From NCBI GenBank assembly GCA_045605385.1, contig JAZUPW010000039.1, positions 1-64,000 of the forward strand: a stretch of 64,000 bases of DNA, read 5' to 3'. Below are positions 24,719 to 34,033 of this stretch, piece after piece (the stretch's first letter is position 1; every line of letters starts with the position of its first letter). The DNA is from SIG607 sp045605385 (GTDB taxonomy: Bacteria; Bacillota; Clostridia; Oscillospirales; Acutalibacteraceae). Below the pieces are notes generated by a model, which ran no database searches, was not told where the DNA came from, and saw nothing but the letters and a program-made list of their open reading frames with translations. The translations under genes were made by a program, and so were the position numbers.

Positions 24719-26367
24719 TATACGAATTTTTTGTTATCAAGGTGAAGTGATATATCTGCTATGCCGCTTTCAACAGTGCGGTGGGTAACAAGAAGCACCG
24801 TTTTATCGGGCAGGTCTTTTAAATTCCAAAGCAGTTTGTGTTCGGTTTCTTTATCAAGCGAACAGGTGGCTTCGTCAAGCAAAAGAACAGGGGTGTTGCA
24901 AATAAGCGCTCTTGCAACGGCAATTCTTTGCGCCTGACCTTCGGAAATACCAAGTCCGTTTTCACCGATTTTTGTGTTAATGCCGTCAGGCAAGGAGTCT
25001 ATCCATTCACTTAAAACGGCAGTTTTAATTGCATTGTTTATTTCTTCTTCACTTGCTTTTTCTACGCATATAGTAAGGTTTTCTTTAATAGTTCCCGAAA
25101 GTATCATATTTCCTTGCGGAACGTAAGAAAACAAACTGCGGGTAGAAGCATTTATTTCGTAAGTGTTGTTAAAGGTAAGTTTTCCGCTATAGGGGAAATA
25201 ACCTAAAAGCAGTTTAAACAGCGTACTTTTTCCGCGTCCCGATTCACCCGTTATTACGGCAATATTTCCACGGGGAATATAGAAATTGCAGTTTTCCAGC
25301 ACAGGGGTATCATCGTAAGAAAAACTTAAATTTTCGGCTTTAATACCTTCAAAAACGTCTTCAACCGCATTGAGCATTTTTTCACCAAGCGGTAAAAGTT
25401 CATCGTTTATTTCTTCAAGTTCACAAATGCGTTCGGCAGAGGCAAGCATTGTGGAATACTGAGGCAGATAACCCGAAAGATTTGTTATTGGTACGCGAAG
25501 TTGCGAAATTATTTGCAAAAATGCAACCAAAGAACCGTAAGTGACAATTTGCTGTTGTATTCCTGCCGCACCCCACACAAGAACAAGAACGTATCCTGCA
25601 GTAAAGAAAAGATAAAGCGAGGAAGACGTGAAAATATTAAGTCGGTTTCTTTTTATTCTAAGGGCATAATTTTCATTTAAAAGTCCGTTTAGTTTTTTGT
25701 TTACGGGTTCAAGCGAAGAAAATGATTTAATAACAGGCATATTAACAAGAAGTTCTTGGAAATATGCTTTTATTTTGCCGTTAGATATTTGAAAACTTTT
25801 ATGTATTTTTTTGTACTTTGCGGTAATGAATTTTGCTATTGCAGGCACAAAAATTCCAACAACAATTATTCCGCTTGCAAAACGCCAGTCAAGGCTCAGC
25901 ATTGCAATAATACCCGCGATTAACCGCGCAACGGTTGCGCATAAAGAGGGTATAATTGCAGATGCGGTACTTACTATTACGTCGCTGTCGGAAATATAGC
26001 GGTTAAGCAATTCTCCCGAATGATAATTACTTACTTTACTGTATTCTTTCTGGTAAAGAACGTTAAATATTCTTTTTCTTAAAGCAATACTCATTTTGCC
26101 GTGGGTAACGGTTTGTATATGCGAATGTAGTGCGTTAAGTATTAATTGCAGCAAAACCGTTGCCGCCATAAGAATTGCATAAAGATAAAAACTGCCTTCT
26201 TTAGCAGCGGTTGCTATATCTATTAAACTTTTAGAAAATAAAGCTATGAGTATAAACGCTGCCGAAACCAAAGCGCTTAAAACGCAGTTTAAGAAAATAA
26301 GCCTTTTTTGCCCTTTAATACAACTTTTTATTAGTTGTTTAGAAGATTTATTGTTTTGTTTATTCAA
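24718..26367 (-). CDS. ABC transporter, fused permease and ATP-binding domains
   Basis: 549 residues: six membrane segments in the first 310, then a nucleotide-binding domain with Walker A GESGRGKST, a signature read as GISEGQ in place of LSGGQ, and Walker B VLLLDEATCSLD. It is an exporter-type half-transporter without an N-terminal C39 peptidase. It overlaps the upstream PqqD-like gene by 8 bp, which suggests a peptide or modified-peptide exporter, although no precursor or maturase is nearby. Confidence 0.88.
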   Translation of the reverse strand: MNKQNNKSSKQLIKSCIKGQKRLIFLNCVLSALVSAAFILIALFSKSLIDIATAAKEGSFYLYAILMAATVLLQLILNALHSHIQTVTHGKMSIALRKRIFNVLYQKEYSKVSNYHSGELLNRYISDSDVIVSTASAIIPSLCATVARLIAGIIAMLSLDWRFASGIIVVGIFVPAIAKFITAKYKKIHKSFQISNGKIKAYFQELLVNMPVIKSFSSLEPVNKKLNGLLNENYALRIKRNRLNIFTSSSLYLFFTAGYVLVLVWGAAGIQQQIVTYGSLVAFLQIISQLRVPITNLSGYLPQYSTMLASAERICELEEINDELLPLGEKMLNAVEDVFEGIKAENLSFSYDDTPVLENCNFYIPRGNIAVITGESGRGKSTLFKLLLGYFPYSGKLTFNNTYEINASTRSLFSYVPQGNMILSGTIKENLTICVEKASEEEINNAIKTAVLSEWIDSLPDGINTKIGENGLGISEGQAQRIAVARALICNTPVLLLDEATCSLDKETEHKLLWNLKDLPDKTVLLVTHRTVESGIADISLHLDNKKFV

Positions 26368-26623
26368 GTATGTTTTGCTCCTTAAGTACGTTTAAGAAAA
26401 CATCTATATCTTTTTCTGCGGTTTCTTGGCTTACGTCATACGTTTCGGTCATACGGGTTAAAAGTTCTTCCTTACTGCATTCATTCTGTAATTGTTCCCA
26501 AAGGAAGGCAGCGGTTTCGTTAAGCGTTATTGCGGCATTGAAGTTAACAACGTTGTCGCCTGTGGGCACAACAACCTTCTGACCTGCAACTGTTTTAAGT
26601 AAAAAATCTTTTTTAATTTTCAT
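26360..26623 (-). CDS. PqqD-like (RiPP recognition element) protein
   Basis: 87 residues with the PqqD fold pattern: N-terminal strands (VVVPTGDNVVNFNAAITLNETAAFLWEQL) and a C-terminal helix pair ending in FLNVLKEQNIL. PqqD-type domains bind leader peptides of ribosomally made modified peptides and hand them to maturation enzymes. Here the only partner is the overlapping ABC gene. The ribosome site TAGGAGG precedes ATG 26623. Confidence 0.8.
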   Translation of the reverse strand: MKIKKDFLLKTVAGQKVVVPTGDNVVNFNAAITLNETAAFLWEQLQNECSKEELLTRMTETYDVSQETAEKDIDVFLNVLKEQNILE

Positions 26624-26648
26624 AATAGAAAACCTCCTATTTTATTTC

Positions 26649-26700
26649 ATTATATATCAAAATAATTACTATTGCAAGTAAAGTTAATTTTTAGTATAAT
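26649..26700. promoter_or_regulatory. Symmetric divergent promoter with one shared -35 hexamer
   Basis: TTGCAA (26672-26677) is its own reverse complement. To the right, 17 bp then TATAAT (26695-26700) drives the plus-strand gene; to the left, 17 bp then TATAAT on the minus strand (26649-26654) drives the PqqD/ABC pair. Both use the same -35 bases, so simultaneous occupancy should be impossible. Confidence 0.65.
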
Positions 26701-26735
26701 TAAAGTGTAAAATTTTTGCCGAAAGGAAATAAAAA

Positions 26736-27257
26736 ATGGATATTTATTTTGAACATCTTGTTAAAATGAGGAAAGATACAAAAAGTTTTGGTATGCTTGC
26801 TTTAATATGGGGCGTTATTCTTGCAATACTGTTTCTTGCTGTGTGGCTTTTGTGGGTATATCTTCCGCTTTGCCTTATTATTGTAGGCTTTGGTATTTAC
26901 AGCGGTGTGCAACTAACAAAAATGTTAGACGGCGAATACGAATATATTCTAACCAACGGTGAAATAGACGTAGATATTATTATTGGAAAAAGTAAGCGTA
27001 ACCGTATTATAACCTTTAATTGCGCAGATATTGAAAGAATTGAAAAATATAATGCTAAGAATCCGCTTTGCGAACGCGAAAAGTTCGAAAAAACGGGTAT
27101 GTATTGCAATAAAGACGATATTAATGCTTATTCGCTTGTGTTTAAGCACAAAACATTGGGCAGTACCTGTATTACAATTGATATACCAGAAAAAATGCAG
27201 GAAAAAATGCTTCCCTTTATGAACAAACTTGTCGCAAAGGACGCCTTTAAAAACTGA
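26736..27257 (+). CDS. Two-TM membrane protein, probable DUF6106-like
   Basis: 173 residues. Two hydrophobic segments (about 20-40 and 43-60) followed by a soluble domain of about 110 residues (YEYILTNGEIDVDIIIGKSKR) with a pleckstrin-like strand pattern. It resembles small conserved membrane proteins of Clostridia of unknown function. AAAGGAAAT precedes the ATG. It abuts the Nnr gene and may be cotranscribed with it. Confidence 0.65.
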   Translation: MDIYFEHLVKMRKDTKSFGMLALIWGVILAILFLAVWLLWVYLPLCLIIVGFGIYSGVQLTKMLDGEYEYILTNGEIDVDIIIGKSKRNRIITFNCADIERIEKYNAKNPLCEREKFEKTGMYCNKDDINAYSLVFKHKTLGSTCITIDIPEKMQEKMLPFMNKLVAKDAFKN

Positions 27258-27258
27258 T

Positions 27259-28722
27259 ATGAAATATTTATTTTCAAATGAAACCGTAAGAAAAATAGAA
27301 AACGACTACTATAAATTTGCAAAAAACACCGATGCTCTTATGGAACGCGCAGGTATTGCTGTTTACAAAGAAGTAAAAAAGATTGCAGACAAAAACAGCG
27401 GTATACTTGTTCTTGTGGGAAGCGGTAACAACGGCGGTGACGGATACGTTGCGGCAAGGCATTTATATAATAATGGATACGATGTTCTTGTCTGCGAAGT
27501 TTTAGAAGCAAAATCTGAACTTTGTAAAGCAAAAAAAGCCTCCTATGAAGATGCAATAGTAGATTTTTCAGCTGACCTTGCAGAACGGGCGGATATTATA
27601 ATAGACGCCATATTAGGCACAGGCTTTAAGGGAACGGTTGATAGTAACCTTGAAGAAGTATTTAATGCAGTTAACGAATCAAGCGCCGTAAAAATTGCGG
27701 TAGATATACCAAGCGGACTTTATGCCGATGAATCTGTTGTGAACTCGCCCTGCATTAAGGCAGATATTACCGTTACTTTTATTGGCTATAAAAACTGTCT
27801 TTTGCATTTTGAAAGCGCCGAATATTGCGGAAAAGTAGTACTTAATGAATTAGGCCTTGAAAATGTTTTTAGACTTTATAAAAACCAAGGGCGTGTAGTT
27901 ACCGAAGTTAAACTGAACAAACGCAGCAGAAATACCCATAAAGGCACTTACGGAACAGCAGCTCTTATTTGCGGAAGTTACGGTATGGCAGGGGCGGCGG
28001 TGCTTTCTTCACGCGCGTGTATAAGAAGCGGCGTTGGTATTGCAAAACTTATTTTAGATAAAAGTATTTATCCAATAGTTACTTCTTGTGTGCCCGAAGC
28101 CGTTTGCTTTACCGAAACAGATAACCTTATAAAAACCGCTAATGAAATAAAAAGCGCAAACAGCGTGCTTATAGGCTGTGGGATTTCGCAAAGTAAAACT
28201 GCTGAAAAACTGCTTTGCCTTGCTTATGAAAATGCCGAAAACACACTTATTGTTGACGCCGATGGCATAAATCTTATGGCTAAAAGCATAGACTTTTATA
28301 AAGGCGCAAAAGCAGAGCTTATATTAACTCCGCACCCAAAGGAAATGAGCCGACTTTTATCGGTAAGCGTTAGCGAAATAGAAGCAAACAGACCTTTCTT
28401 TGCGGCGCTTCTTGCAAAAAAGATGAATGCAACCGTGGTTCTTAAAGGAGCCATAACTATTATTTGTGATAAAGACGGAAAATTATACTACAATACCACA
28501 GGAAACGCTGGTATGGCAACAGGGGGCAGCGGCGACGTTCTTTCGGGAATTATTGCTGCGCTTTCTTCATGTGGTATGTCACCTTGCCGTGCGGCGGTAA
28601 CGGGAGTATATGTTCACGGTCTTGCAGGAGATATTGCCAAAGAAAAATTTGGCGAAATATCGCTTACGCCAAGCGATATTATAGACGCTTTGCCCGAAGC
28701 CTTTAAAAAAGTCGGGGAGTAG
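27259..28722 (+). CDS. nnr: Bifunctional NAD(P)H-hydrate epimerase/dehydratase
   Basis: 487 residues from ATG 27259. An in-frame TTG at 27229 inside the upstream gene is possible but lacks a ribosome site. It repairs hydrated NADH/NADPH. The N-terminal YjeF domain has VGSGNNGGDGYVAARHL; the C-terminal ribokinase-like dehydratase has GTYGTAALICGSYGMAGAA, LTPHPKEMSRL and the GNAGMATGGSGDVLSG nucleotide site. A lipoprotein gene follows after 6 bp. Confidence 0.93.
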   Translation: MKYLFSNETVRKIENDYYKFAKNTDALMERAGIAVYKEVKKIADKNSGILVLVGSGNNGGDGYVAARHLYNNGYDVLVCEVLEAKSELCKAKKASYEDAIVDFSADLAERADIIIDAILGTGFKGTVDSNLEEVFNAVNESSAVKIAVDIPSGLYADESVVNSPCIKADITVTFIGYKNCLLHFESAEYCGKVVLNELGLENVFRLYKNQGRVVTEVKLNKRSRNTHKGTYGTAALICGSYGMAGAAVLSSRACIRSGVGIAKLILDKSIYPIVTSCVPEAVCFTETDNLIKTANEIKSANSVLIGCGISQSKTAEKLLCLAYENAENTLIVDADGINLMAKSIDFYKGAKAELILTPHPKEMSRLLSVSVSEIEANRPFFAALLAKKMNATVVLKGAITIICDKDGKLYYNTTGNAGMATGGSGDVLSGIIAALSSCGMSPCRAAVTGVYVHGLAGDIAKEKFGEISLTPSDIIDALPEAFKKVGE

Positions 28723-28728
28723 TGTTTT

Positions 28729-29223
28729 ATGAAAAGAATTATATGCGCATGTGTTTGCTGTTTGTTGCTTTGTTCCTGTGCTAAAAGTACGGCGCAGATA
28801 AAGGTGGTAACAAAAGGCATTTCTTACACGGCGCATATTTTTTATAATGATAAGGAATATATTTGCGATACCGTTATTGATAACAGCGGAAAGGCGGAAT
28901 TTCTTATTACCAAACCGAAAAATTTAAAGGATTTTACCGTTGTTTTTGAAAACGGAAAGGTTACTGCAAAATATAAAGGGTTACAGTTTACACCCGATAT
29001 TTCATCTATGCCTCAGGGAGCGTTTTTAAAAGAACTTTACTCGGTGCATAGTTTTTTGGAAAATAATAAGTATACAGTTTATAAACAGGGTGAAAAATTT
29101 TTTGTTTCGGGCAGGGCAGATACTCTTGATTTTGAACTTACATTAAGTGAAACAGGATTGCCCCTTGAAATTCAGTTTTCAAACGAGTTTAAAATTGTTT
29201 TTTCGCAAGTTAGTTTAATTTAA
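28729..29223 (+). CDS. Lipoprotein, unknown function
   Basis: 164 residues. A short signal peptide (MKRIICACVCCLLLCSC) ends in the lipobox LLCSC, so Cys17 should be lipidated and the protein anchored outside the membrane. The rest is beta-rich with alternating polar/apolar strands and no motif I recognise; the pattern loosely resembles LolA-like lipid carriers. Last gene of the Nnr operon; a terminator follows. Confidence 0.8.
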   Translation: MKRIICACVCCLLLCSCAKSTAQIKVVTKGISYTAHIFYNDKEYICDTVIDNSGKAEFLITKPKNLKDFTVVFENGKVTAKYKGLQFTPDISSMPQGAFLKELYSVHSFLENNKYTVYKQGEKFFVSGRADTLDFELTLSETGLPLEIQFSNEFKIVFSQVSLI

Positions 29224-29229
29224 AAGTTG

Positions 29230-29266
29230 AAAAAGTCTTCTTTTCTTATAAAAAAGAGGACTTTTT
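29230..29266 (+). terminator. Terminator after the lipoprotein gene
   Basis: Arms AAAAAGTCTTCTTTT and AAAAGAGGACTTTTT pair with one G-U and are followed by T residues. Confidence 0.8.
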
Positions 29267-29291
29267 TAATTTTTTTGAAAAATTTTTTAAA

Positions 29292-29327
29292 ATTGTTATT
29301 TACATAACAATCAAAAAGTGTTACAAT
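29292..29327 (+). promoter_or_regulatory. nifJ promoter overlapping a Rex-like operator
   Basis: TTTACA (29299-29304), 17 bp, TACAAT (29322-29327) make the promoter. Over the -35 lies a perfect 8-bp inverted repeat, ATTGTTAT-TTAC-ATAACAAT (29292-29311). Its core TTGTTAT-N4-ATAACAA matches the Rex consensus TTGTTAA-N4-TTAACAA with one symmetric change. Rex is the NADH/NAD+ sensing repressor of fermentation genes in Clostridia. Confidence 0.65.
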
Positions 29328-29396
29328 ATATCAGTATAATAATGTCTTGTAAAACCAAGGCGAAATACTTAATTCTTTGAAAGGGGATTTTTTCCT

Positions 29397-32300
29397 ATGG
29401 CCAGAAAGTTTAAAACCATGGACGGTAATAACGCTGCGGCTTACGTGTCTTATGCGTTTACCGAAGTAGCAGGTATTTATCCTATTACTCCGTCCAGCCC
29501 TATGGCAGACTACACCGATCAGTGGTCGGCACAGGGTGTTAAGAACATTTTCGGTACAACCGTAAATGTTGTAGAAATGCAGTCTGAAGCAGGTGCTTCC
29601 GGTACCGTTCACGGCTCATTGGCAGCAGGTGCTCTTACTACCACCTATACTGCTTCTCAGGGACTTCTTCTTATGATCCCGAATATGTACAAAATAGCAG
29701 GTGAATTGCTTCCTTGTGTATTCCACGTGTCTGCACGTTGCGTAGCTTCTCACGCTCTTAATATTTTCGGCGATCATTCCGACGTTTATGCTTGCCGTCA
29801 GACAGGTTTCGCAATGCTTGCTGAAACCAACACTCAGGAAGTTATGGACTTAGGCGCAGTTGCTCACCTTGCTGCTATTGAAGGCAGAGTTCCGTTCCTT
29901 AACTTCTTCGACGGTTTCCGTACTTCTCACGAAATTCAGAAGGTACAGGCTTGGGATTATGAAGATCTTAAAGAAATGTGTAATATGGATGCTGTTGAAG
30001 CATTCCGTAAGCGCGCTCTTAACCCCGAACGTCCTGTAATGCGCGGTTCTCACCAGAACGGCGATATCTTCTTCCAGAACAGAGAAGCTTGTAACAAATA
30101 TTACAACGCTGTTCCCGAAATCGTTGAAAAGTATATGGACAAGGTTAACGAAAAAATCGGTACCGACTATAAACTCTTCAACTACTACGGTGCACCCGAT
30201 GCAGAACGTGTTATCGTTGCTATGGGTTCTATCTGTGACGTTGCAGAAGAAGTTATTGATTACCTTACCGCTATGGGCGAAAAGGTTGGTCTTATTAAGG
30301 TAAGACTTTACCGTCCTTTTGCTTCCAACAAGTTTGTTGAAGCTATTCCTCAGTCTGTTAAGAAGATTGCCGTTCTTGACCGTACAAAAGAACCCGGCGC
30401 TATCGGCGAACCTCTTTATATGGACGTTGTTGCTGCTCTTGCTGCAACCGGCAGAAAGATTGATACCGTTACAGGCGGCCGTTACGGTCTTGGTTCTAAG
30501 GATACACCTCCTTCAAGCGTATTTGCTGTATTCGATGAACTTAAGAAAGATGCTCCTAAGGCTCAGTTCACAATTGGTATTGTAGACGACGTAACTGATC
30601 TTTCTCTTGAAGAAAAACCCGCACCTAATACTGCTGCAGAAGGCACTATTGAATGTAAGTTCTGGGGTCTTGGCGGTGACGGTACTGTTGGTGCTAACAA
30701 AGACTCTATTAAGATTATCGGTGACCATACCGACAAATACGTTCAGGCATACTTCCAGTATGACTCTAAGAAGACCGGCGGTATCACCATTTCTCACTTA
30801 CGTTTTGGTGATAAGCCCATTAAGAGCCCTTACTACATTAATAAGGCTGACTTCGTTGCTTGTCACAACCCCTCTTACGTAATTAAGGGTTACAAGATGG
30901 TTAACGACGTTAAACCGGGCGGTGTGTTCTTAATTAACTGTCAGTGGTCTGCTGAAGAACTTAACGAACATATGCCTGCCGATGCTAAACGTTATATTGC
31001 TGAAAACAACATTCAGCTTTACACCGTTAATGCTATTGATTTGGCTGCTCAAATTGGTCTTGGTAAGCGTACCAACACCGTTTTACAGTCTGCATTCTTC
31101 TCACTTTCTAAGGTTCTTCCTGCTGAAGAAGCTATTGGCTATATGAAGGAAAAAGCTCAGAAGTTTATGAAGAAGGGTAAAGAAATCGTTGAAATGAACG
31201 AAAAGGCAATTGATGCCGGTGCTACTGCTTACGTTAAGATTGACGTACCTGCTGATTGGGCTAACGCTACAGACGATAACGCTGTTGTTAAGTCAGAAGG
31301 CGCTGAAAAACTTGTTAAGATGGTAGACGGTATTATGAAGCCTGTTGCTCTTATGCAGGGCGATGCACTTCCTGTATCTGCTTTCGTTGATCACGCTGAC
31401 GGTACCTTTGAACAGGGCGCTGCTGCTTATGAAAAACGCGGTGTTGCCGTTATGGTTCCTGCTTGGAACAACGAAACCTGTATTGGTTGTAACAAGTGCG
31501 CATTCGTTTGTCCTCACGCTACAATCCGTCCTTATGCACTAAGCGAAGCTGAAAAGGCTGCTGCTCCTTCTGAACTTAAGGTTGCAGTTAAGGAAAAGAA
31601 TGCTACCAATAAGGGTTATGCTTACACACTCGCTGTATCTCCTATGGATTGTATGGGTTGCGGTGTTTGCGTTGGCGTATGTCCCACAAACTCTCTTGCT
31701 ATGGTTGCTCAGGAAGGCGAACTTGCACAGCAGAAGGTATTTGATTACTGCGTTGCTAACGTAACTGAAAAAGAAGGCGTTGCAGGCAGCGGTAACGTAA
31801 TTGCTTCTCAGTACAAGAAACCGCTTCTTGAGTTCTCGGGTTCTTGCGCAGGTTGTGCAGAAACCGCTTATGCACGTCTTATTACTCAGTTGTTCGGTGA
31901 CAGAATGTACATTGCTAACGCTACAGGTTGTTCTTCTATCTGGGGCGGTCCTGCTGCTACATCTCCTTACACCACCAACGCAAAGGGTCAGGGTCCTGCT
32001 TGGGGTAACTCGCTCTTTGAAGATAACGCTGAATACGGTCTTGGTATGTACTTAGGCCAGAAGGCTATCCGCGACAGACTTATTGATAACGCTAAGAAGA
32101 TTGCTGAATCTGATAAGGCTGCTGCTGAAGTTAAGGCTGCTGCTGAAGAATATATTGCAACAGTTAACGATGGCGAAGCAAATGCTGCTAAGGCAGATGC
32201 TCTTGTTGCTGCTATTAAGGCTGCAGGCGCTGATTGCGCACTTTGCAAAGATATTGTTGACAACGCTGAATTCCTCGCTAAGAAGTCCGTTTGGATCTTC

Positions 32301-32942
32301 GGTGGTGACGGTTGGGCTTACGATATCGGTTTCGGCGGTCTTGACCACGTACTTGCAAGTGGTAACGACGTAAACGTTATGGTATTCGATACCGAAGTTT
32401 ACTCTAACACAGGCGGTCAGGCTTCCAAGGCTTCTCAGATAGGTCAGGTTGCACAGTTCGCTGCTGCCGGTAAGGCTATTGCTAAGAAGAGCCTTGCAGA
32501 AATTGCTATGTCTTACGGCTATATTTACGTTGCTCAGATTGCTATGGGCGCTGACCAGAATCAGACACTTAAAGCAATTAAAGAAGCAGAAGCATATCCG
32601 GGTCCGTCACTTATTATCGGTTACTCACCTTGCGAAATGCACAGCATTAAGGGCGGTATGGTAAATTGCCAGGCTGAAATGAAGAAAGCCGTTGATTGCG
32701 GTTACTGGAATATGTTCCGTTTCAATCCTGCTCTTAAAGAAGAAGGAAAGAATCCGTTCAGTCTTGACAGCAAACCCGCTACAGGCGATTACAAGGAATT
32801 CTTGCTTAACGAAGCTCGTTATTCTGCACTTACACGTTCCTTCCCCGAACGCGCTGAAGCACTCTTTGCTCAGGCAGAAGAAACTTCTAAGGCTGCAAGA
32901 GCTCACCTTGAAAAACTTGTTGAACTCTACGGTAAGAACTAA
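29397..32942 (+). CDS. nifJ: Pyruvate:ferredoxin (flavodoxin) oxidoreductase
   Basis: 1181 residues, full-length single-chain PFOR. It oxidises pyruvate plus CoA to acetyl-CoA and CO2 and reduces ferredoxin. Order: pyruvate-binding domain I (YPITPSSPMADYTDQW), domain II, gamma domain, two-[4Fe-4S] ferredoxin domain (CIGCNKCAFVCPHATI near 694 and CMGCGVCVGVCPTNSL near 751), and TPP domain (CAGCAETAYARL, GDGWAYDIGFGGLDH near 970). Codon use is strongly biased toward high expression compared with neighbours. Monocistronic, with its own Rex-like operator and a strong terminator. Confidence 0.97.
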   Translation: MARKFKTMDGNNAAAYVSYAFTEVAGIYPITPSSPMADYTDQWSAQGVKNIFGTTVNVVEMQSEAGASGTVHGSLAAGALTTTYTASQGLLLMIPNMYKIAGELLPCVFHVSARCVASHALNIFGDHSDVYACRQTGFAMLAETNTQEVMDLGAVAHLAAIEGRVPFLNFFDGFRTSHEIQKVQAWDYEDLKEMCNMDAVEAFRKRALNPERPVMRGSHQNGDIFFQNREACNKYYNAVPEIVEKYMDKVNEKIGTDYKLFNYYGAPDAERVIVAMGSICDVAEEVIDYLTAMGEKVGLIKVRLYRPFASNKFVEAIPQSVKKIAVLDRTKEPGAIGEPLYMDVVAALAATGRKIDTVTGGRYGLGSKDTPPSSVFAVFDELKKDAPKAQFTIGIVDDVTDLSLEEKPAPNTAAEGTIECKFWGLGGDGTVGANKDSIKIIGDHTDKYVQAYFQYDSKKTGGITISHLRFGDKPIKSPYYINKADFVACHNPSYVIKGYKMVNDVKPGGVFLINCQWSAEELNEHMPADAKRYIAENNIQLYTVNAIDLAAQIGLGKRTNTVLQSAFFSLSKVLPAEEAIGYMKEKAQKFMKKGKEIVEMNEKAIDAGATAYVKIDVPADWANATDDNAVVKSEGAEKLVKMVDGIMKPVALMQGDALPVSAFVDHADGTFEQGAAAYEKRGVAVMVPAWNNETCIGCNKCAFVCPHATIRPYALSEAEKAAAPSELKVAVKEKNATNKGYAYTLAVSPMDCMGCGVCVGVCPTNSLAMVAQEGELAQQKVFDYCVANVTEKEGVAGSGNVIASQYKKPLLEFSGSCAGCAETAYARLITQLFGDRMYIANATGCSSIWGGPAATSPYTTNAKGQGPAWGNSLFEDNAEYGLGMYLGQKAIRDRLIDNAKKIAESDKAAAEVKAAAEEYIATVNDGEANAAKADALVAAIKAAGADCALCKDIVDNAEFLAKKSVWIFGGDGWAYDIGFGGLDHVLASGNDVNVMVFDTEVYSNTGGQASKASQIGQVAQFAAAGKAIAKKSLAEIAMSYGYIYVAQIAMGADQNQTLKAIKEAEAYPGPSLIIGYSPCEMHSIKGGMVNCQAEMKKAVDCGYWNMFRFNPALKEEGKNPFSLDSKPATGDYKEFLLNEARYSALTRSFPERAEALFAQAEETSKAARAHLEKLVELYGKN

Positions 32943-32961
32943 TTCGTTTAGTTAAAATAAT

Positions 32962-33000
32962 AACAGGATACAGAGTAAAATCTGTATCCTGTTTTTTTTG
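32962..33000 (+). terminator. nifJ terminator
   Basis: Perfect 13-bp stem, AACAGGATACAGA (32962-32974) with TCTGTATCCTGTT (32981-32993), then eight T. Confidence 0.9.
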
Positions 33001-33012
33001 TTCGAAAAAATA

Positions 33013-33858
33013 TTATTTATCAACTTTAAAGGGAAGATTAGGAATTACGTGTTTTTCGTTATATTCGCTGGGCGCATAACCTGTTTCTTCTTTAAAAACT
33101 CTTGAAAAATATAACGGGTCTTTGAAACCAACCGAAAAAGCAACGTCTTTTATTTGTAAAGTTTTATCGTGAAGCAATTTTGAAGCCATAGAAATACGCA
33201 AACTGTTTATATATTTTTTGGGGGTTGAATTGAAATTTTCTTTAAAGTATCTGTAAAGTGTAACATGGGACATAGAAAAATGCTTTTCTATGGTTTCAAC
33301 CTGAAAAGAAGGGTCTGAATATTTTCTGTAAATATAATCGCTCATTCTGTCTTTAAATGCAAGGTCGCTTTCAAATATTGCGGGGTAGGTTTTAATATAT
33401 TCTGCAATCAGTTGATAAAGCAAAGCCTTGCGGTTTAATTTTTTTACAGTATATGTATATTCGTTTGAATATTCAAAAAGCTCACTTAAAAGGGAAAAAT
33501 ATTTATAAATCTTATGATGACTTTTTTTGCGAAGTACAGGGTTATTTATACTAAAGGCGGTGTGGCTTAATAATTCTTCAACTTCCTTGCCGTTAAAGTC
33601 AACCCATACGTATTCCCATTTATCGTCGGGGTCGGGATAATAATGAATAAGTTTGCCCGGGTACACAATAAAACTGTCGCCCTTGTTTACTGTGTAGGTT
33701 TTGCCGTCCACTTTATAATATCCTTTACCTTTAGTAACGTAAGTAATAATATAAACGTGGCGGTAATCAGGGCCGAAAGCGGTATCTAATGGTTGTTTAA
33801 AATGGCTTGAAGTACTTTTAAATGCTGCATAAGCACCTATATCAAAATTTATTTCCAT
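33013..33858 (-). CDS. AraC-family regulator 1 (cupin + HTH)
   Basis: 281 residues from ATG 33858. N-terminal AraC-type cupin (RHVYIITYVTKGKGYYKVDGKTY...GDSFIVYPGKLIHYYPD) followed by two helix-turn-helix motifs (FQVETIEKHFSMSHVTLYRYFKE; IKDVAFSVGFKDPLYFSRVFKEETG). It is a close paralogue of the regulator at 37129 and is divergent from the secreted protein gene between them. Such regulators usually sense sugars or glycan fragments; the ligand is unknown. Confidence 0.92.
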   Translation of the reverse strand: MEINFDIGAYAAFKSTSSHFKQPLDTAFGPDYRHVYIITYVTKGKGYYKVDGKTYTVNKGDSFIVYPGKLIHYYPDPDDKWEYVWVDFNGKEVEELLSHTAFSINNPVLRKKSHHKIYKYFSLLSELFEYSNEYTYTVKKLNRKALLYQLIAEYIKTYPAIFESDLAFKDRMSDYIYRKYSDPSFQVETIEKHFSMSHVTLYRYFKENFNSTPKKYINSLRISMASKLLHDKTLQIKDVAFSVGFKDPLYFSRVFKEETGYAPSEYNEKHVIPNLPFKVDK

Positions 33859-33875
33859 AATAATCCACACTCCAA

Positions 33876-33904
33876 ATTGAAACAAAAATCCATATAATTG
33901 AAAC
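33876..33904. promoter_or_regulatory. Tandem AraC-type binding-site candidates
   Basis: ATTGAAAC occurs at 33876-33883 and again at 33897-33904, exactly 21 bp apart (two helical turns). Further copies in the same intergenic region are ATTGAAAT on the minus strand (33962-33969) and TTGAAAC (34011-34017). Likely operators for the divergent regulator/secreted-protein promoters. Confidence 0.45.
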
Positions 33905-34033
33905 GATAATGTATTTACTCTTATATGTCCTTATTTTATAATTTACCATAAGGATACTTACATTTCAATAGTTTTTTGTCAATCTTTCAAAAAAGTATCT
34001 TTGAAACAAAATTTAATTTAAGGAGAAATGTTT

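Noticed and set aside
30513..32655. Many open frames on both strands inside the PFOR gene
   Set aside because: They lack ribosome sites and homology and arise from the biased codon use of a highly expressed gene.
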